Positions 62,446-64,000 of a DNA stretch of 64,000 bases are shown here, one piece after another. The translations under genes and the position numbers were made by a program. Source of the DNA: Chryseobacterium camelliae. GTDB lineage: Bacteria > Bacteroidota > Bacteroidia > Flavobacteriales > Weeksellaceae. Within the stretch, counting starts at the first letter, position 1. Every line of letters begins with the position of its first letter. The stretch spans positions 1,054,001-1,118,000 of the forward strand of contig NZ_CP022986.1 in assembly GCF_002770595.1 (NCBI RefSeq), written 5' to 3'. The notes under the pieces were generated by a model, which searched no databases, was not told the origin of the DNA, and saw nothing but the letters and a program-made list of their open reading frames with translations.

Positions 62446-62477
62446 GGGGAGAAAGAATAATCTTCTCCCCCTTTTTT
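62446..62477 (+). terminator. Terminator or attenuator after precursor copy 1
   Basis: GGGGAGAA and TTCTCCCC pair around a 9-nt loop and are followed by C then six T. It lies within the operon, so partial readthrough is expected. Confidence 0.75.
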
Positions 62478-62491
62478 AAATAACTCATCTA

Positions 62492-62512
62492 ATGCTAAGA
62501 CCATCCGATTAA
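62492..62512 (+). pseudogene. Duplicated scrap of the lanB start
   Basis: ATGCTAAGACCATCCGATTA repeats the first six codons of the lanB gene at 62794 (MLRPSD) and then runs into a TAA at the duplication junction. Confidence 0.85.
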
Positions 62513-62563
62513 ATCTTGAAAACCCTTTAAAAGAGTAGAGATCACAATTTAAATTTTACTAAT

Positions 62564-62731
62564 ATGAAAAAGAGATCCTTTAGTCCTTTAAAATTGGACA
62601 AGAAAACAATTGCAAAATTAAACGACGAACAACTGAAAACTCTTAAAGGAGGTACCAGAGAAGTTGAAAGTGTTTCACAACCTGGAACATCTGCAAGAAC
62701 ATCTAATTGTGTACATCATTCTTGTATCTAA
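62564..62731 (+). CDS. Class I lanthipeptide precursor, cluster 2, copy 2
   Basis: ATG to TAA encodes 55 residues with a leader identical to copy 1 through LKTLKGG. The core (starting TREVESVSQPGTSARTSN) keeps SQPGT and the two Cys in 'NCVHHSC' at the same spacing (C-x3-S-C-like) but changes many other residues. Two related but distinct products are expected. It is followed by a second copy of the hairpin and then directly by lanB. Confidence 0.88.
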   Translation: MKKRSFSPLKLDKKTIAKLNDEQLKTLKGGTREVESVSQPGTSARTSNCVHHSCI

Positions 62732-62747
62732 TATGTAAATCCATTGA

Positions 62748-62779
62748 GGGGAGAAAGAGTGATCTTCTCCCCCTTTTTT
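62748..62779 (+). terminator. Terminator or attenuator before lanB of cluster 2
   Basis: The same GGGGAGAA / TTCTCCCC hairpin with C and a T-run lies 15 nt before the lanB ATG. It would give many precursor transcripts per lanB transcript. Confidence 0.75.
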
Positions 62780-62793
62780 AAATAACTCATCTA

Positions 62794-64000
62794 ATGCTAA
62801 GACCATCCGATTTCTACTTATTCCGATCACCGGCATTTTCACATGAAGATTTATGTGAACTTAATGCAGCCATATACAATAAGGACATCCATGCATTAAA
62901 GAAAATCTATTCTGACACCTATTTTTTAAATGCCTTATTTTTTGCTTCCAAGGAATTCTATCATACGGTAAAAAACTGGTTGATAACGACCTCTGAGTTC
63001 AGTGATAAAGACAGAATATTGATTAGCTTATATAAATACTATAACAGAATCTGCATAAGAAGCACACCATACGGGCTCTTTGCCGGCTTCTCACTGGGCG
63101 ATATTTCTGAAGAGGCATCAAAATTTAACAGAAATCCTGAAAAACCTTTTCAGGTATATGTAAGACCTGATATGTCTCGGGTAGAAGACCTTATTCAAAA
63201 AGCAAATTCTGTCTCTTACTTAGAAAAAATAACATTTTCCACAAATAATACATTGTATCGTGTAGCTGATAAATTAAGATATATTGAATCAGATGCAAAT
63301 AAAAACTACAAAATCACACAGGTTCAAAACAATGACTTCCTTGCTAACCTGCTCAACTTTACTGAAAACGGACAATACTTATCAGATATAAAGGAATATA
63401 TCCGCTCTCTTCTTCCCGATGCTGAAGAAGATGAAATAGATTCCTATATTACAGAGCTCCGGTCATCCCAGGTTATAACAGCTCAATTGCCCCCTTTTAT
63501 CACCAGCAATTTCGATCTTCTGGAGACGCTCGAAAAAAATTTGTCTGATCATGATGAGATTCTTGGTGAGTTAAAAAATATTGCTGAAGCATGTGATGAA
63601 ATTAAAAGTACATTAGAAGATCAAAAACCCATAGATAAGTCTAACTATTTTAACAGTCAGCATAGTGCGTCAGATCAGGACTTCCAAGTTGACCTTACAT
63701 TAGACATTCCCCAAAATAAGATCAATAACAGAGTGACTCAGACACTTTTGAAATCTGTCAATGAAATTGTACAACTTCCCAATGCACCCCATCACACCAG
63801 AATAACTGAATTTAAAGACAATTTTGTTGAACGTTTCGGAACAGAAGAAATAGCACTCATTCATGCACTTGATCCACAGCTTGGCGTTGGTTATGACCTT
63901 CAGGTAAGCGGAAATATTGAAGAAGTACCATTAATTGATCATATAGACTTTTCTTTGCCTGTAAAGAAAAAATCAACCACCCATAACGAATTGGTTGATT
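62794..64000 (+). CDS. lanB: Class I lanthipeptide dehydratase LanB, N-terminal part (runs off the window)
   Basis: From the ATG at 62794 the frame stays open to the window end, giving 402 codons of a protein expected to have about 1000. It shows the LanB signature IRSTPYGLFAGFSLG near residues 88-102 (the cognate region of LanB1 is RCIPFGLFSGVNI) and a second family block 'RITEFKDNFVERFGTEEIALIHALDPQLGVGYD' near residues 340-372. It would dehydrate Ser/Thr in the two precursors just upstream. The C-terminal elimination domain, cyclase and transporter, if present, lie beyond 64000. Confidence 0.9.
   Translation, partial: MLRPSDFYLFRSPAFSHEDLCELNAAIYNKDIHALKKIYSDTYFLNALFFASKEFYHTVKNWLITTSEFSDKDRILISLYKYYNRICIRSTPYGLFAGFSLGDISEEASKFNRNPEKPFQVYVRPDMSRVEDLIQKANSVSYLEKITFSTNNTLYRVADKLRYIESDANKNYKITQVQNNDFLANLLNFTENGQYLSDIKEYIRSLLPDAEEDEIDSYITELRSSQVITAQLPPFITSNFDLLETLEKNLSDHDEILGELKNIAEACDEIKSTLEDQKPIDKSNYFNSQHSASDQDFQVDLTLDIPQNKINNRVTQTLLKSVNEIVQLPNAPHHTRITEFKDNFVERFGTEEIALIHALDPQLGVGYDLQVSGNIEEVPLIDHIDFSLPVKKKSTTHNELVD

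Larger units (their letters stand above)
62211..62812 (+). repeat. Tandem duplication of the cluster 2 precursor unit (62211-62512 and 62513-62812)
   Basis: Two units repeat with a constant offset of 302 nt. Each holds a leader region (ATCTYGAAAACCCTTTAAAA), a precursor gene, a terminator-like hairpin and the first six codons of lanB. Units differ mainly in the core-peptide codons. Confidence 0.92.

Noticed and set aside
62211..62812. Direct repeats as a possible CRISPR array
   Set aside because: Only two units of about 300 nt that each contain a gene; there are no short repeats with spacers anywhere in the window.

Overview
The window looks like chromosomal DNA from a Bacteroidota bacterium of the Flavobacteriia, most probably Chryseobacterium or a close relative. 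The case rests on GLPGLI-family and OMP_b-brl-type outer-membrane proteins, lipoproteins with a Cys shortly after a hydrophobic segment, class I lanthipeptide precursors of the Bacteroidota GG-leader type, no Shine-Dalgarno-like sequence before most starts, and several promoter -7 elements of the form TAnnTTTG. I saw no rRNA, tRNA, CRISPR array, insertion sequence or phage module.

Layout. 1-3.5 kb: end of an S41 peptidase, a membrane protein, a PIG3-type quinone oxidoreductase and an alpha/beta hydrolase. 3.6-11.2 kb: a visibly AT-rich island with lanthipeptide cluster 1, comprising lanC, lanB, two tandemly duplicated precursors, a third divergent precursor, and two exported proteins downstream. 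11.6-15.5 kb: a YihY/BrkB membrane protein, about 1.5 kb of composite dispersed repeats, a gene remnant cut at a repeat boundary, and a membrane protein. 15.7-25 kb: an S9 peptidase, DUF6624 and MarC proteins, an operon of a surface lipoprotein plus two glycosyltransferases, DUF202, and a DUF421 gene broken by an in-frame stop. 25-31 kb: a first RND efflux operon. 31.7-36.3 kb: small membrane and lipoprotein genes and an outer-membrane protein. 36.4-41.5 kb: a damage-response-like cassette of S24 repressor, DinB and a second DnaE, with two palindromic operators between repressor and polymerases. 41.8-47.7 kb: two Crp/Fnr regulators, each with an operator-like palindrome before its neighbouring gene, plus an ATPase and an MFS exporter. 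47.7-55.3 kb: a second RND operon carrying its own LytS/LytTR pair. 56.8-64 kb: a second AT-rich island with a divergent acyltransferase-like / LuxR-type pair followed by lanthipeptide cluster 2, which runs off the end of the window.

The most interesting signal is in the last island. The inverted repeat CTACAC-N4-GTGTAG occurs twice: between the divergent GNAT-like gene and the luxR-type gene, and upstream of the operon that leads into cluster 2. In both places it lies exactly 22 nt before a TATATTT(G/A) -7 element, which would centre it near -42.5. The right half of the first copy also overlaps a TAGATTTG -7 element facing luxR. Together this predicts a LuxI/LuxR-like circuit with negative autoregulation that drives both a small-molecule acyltransferase and a lanthipeptide operon. 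Function is inferred from sequence only.

Both lanthipeptide clusters show recent tandem duplication of the precursor, and in each the duplicated unit carries a scrap of the adjacent lanB gene (its 3' end in cluster 1, its first six codons in cluster 2). No dedicated transporter or leader peptidase is visible for either cluster within the window.
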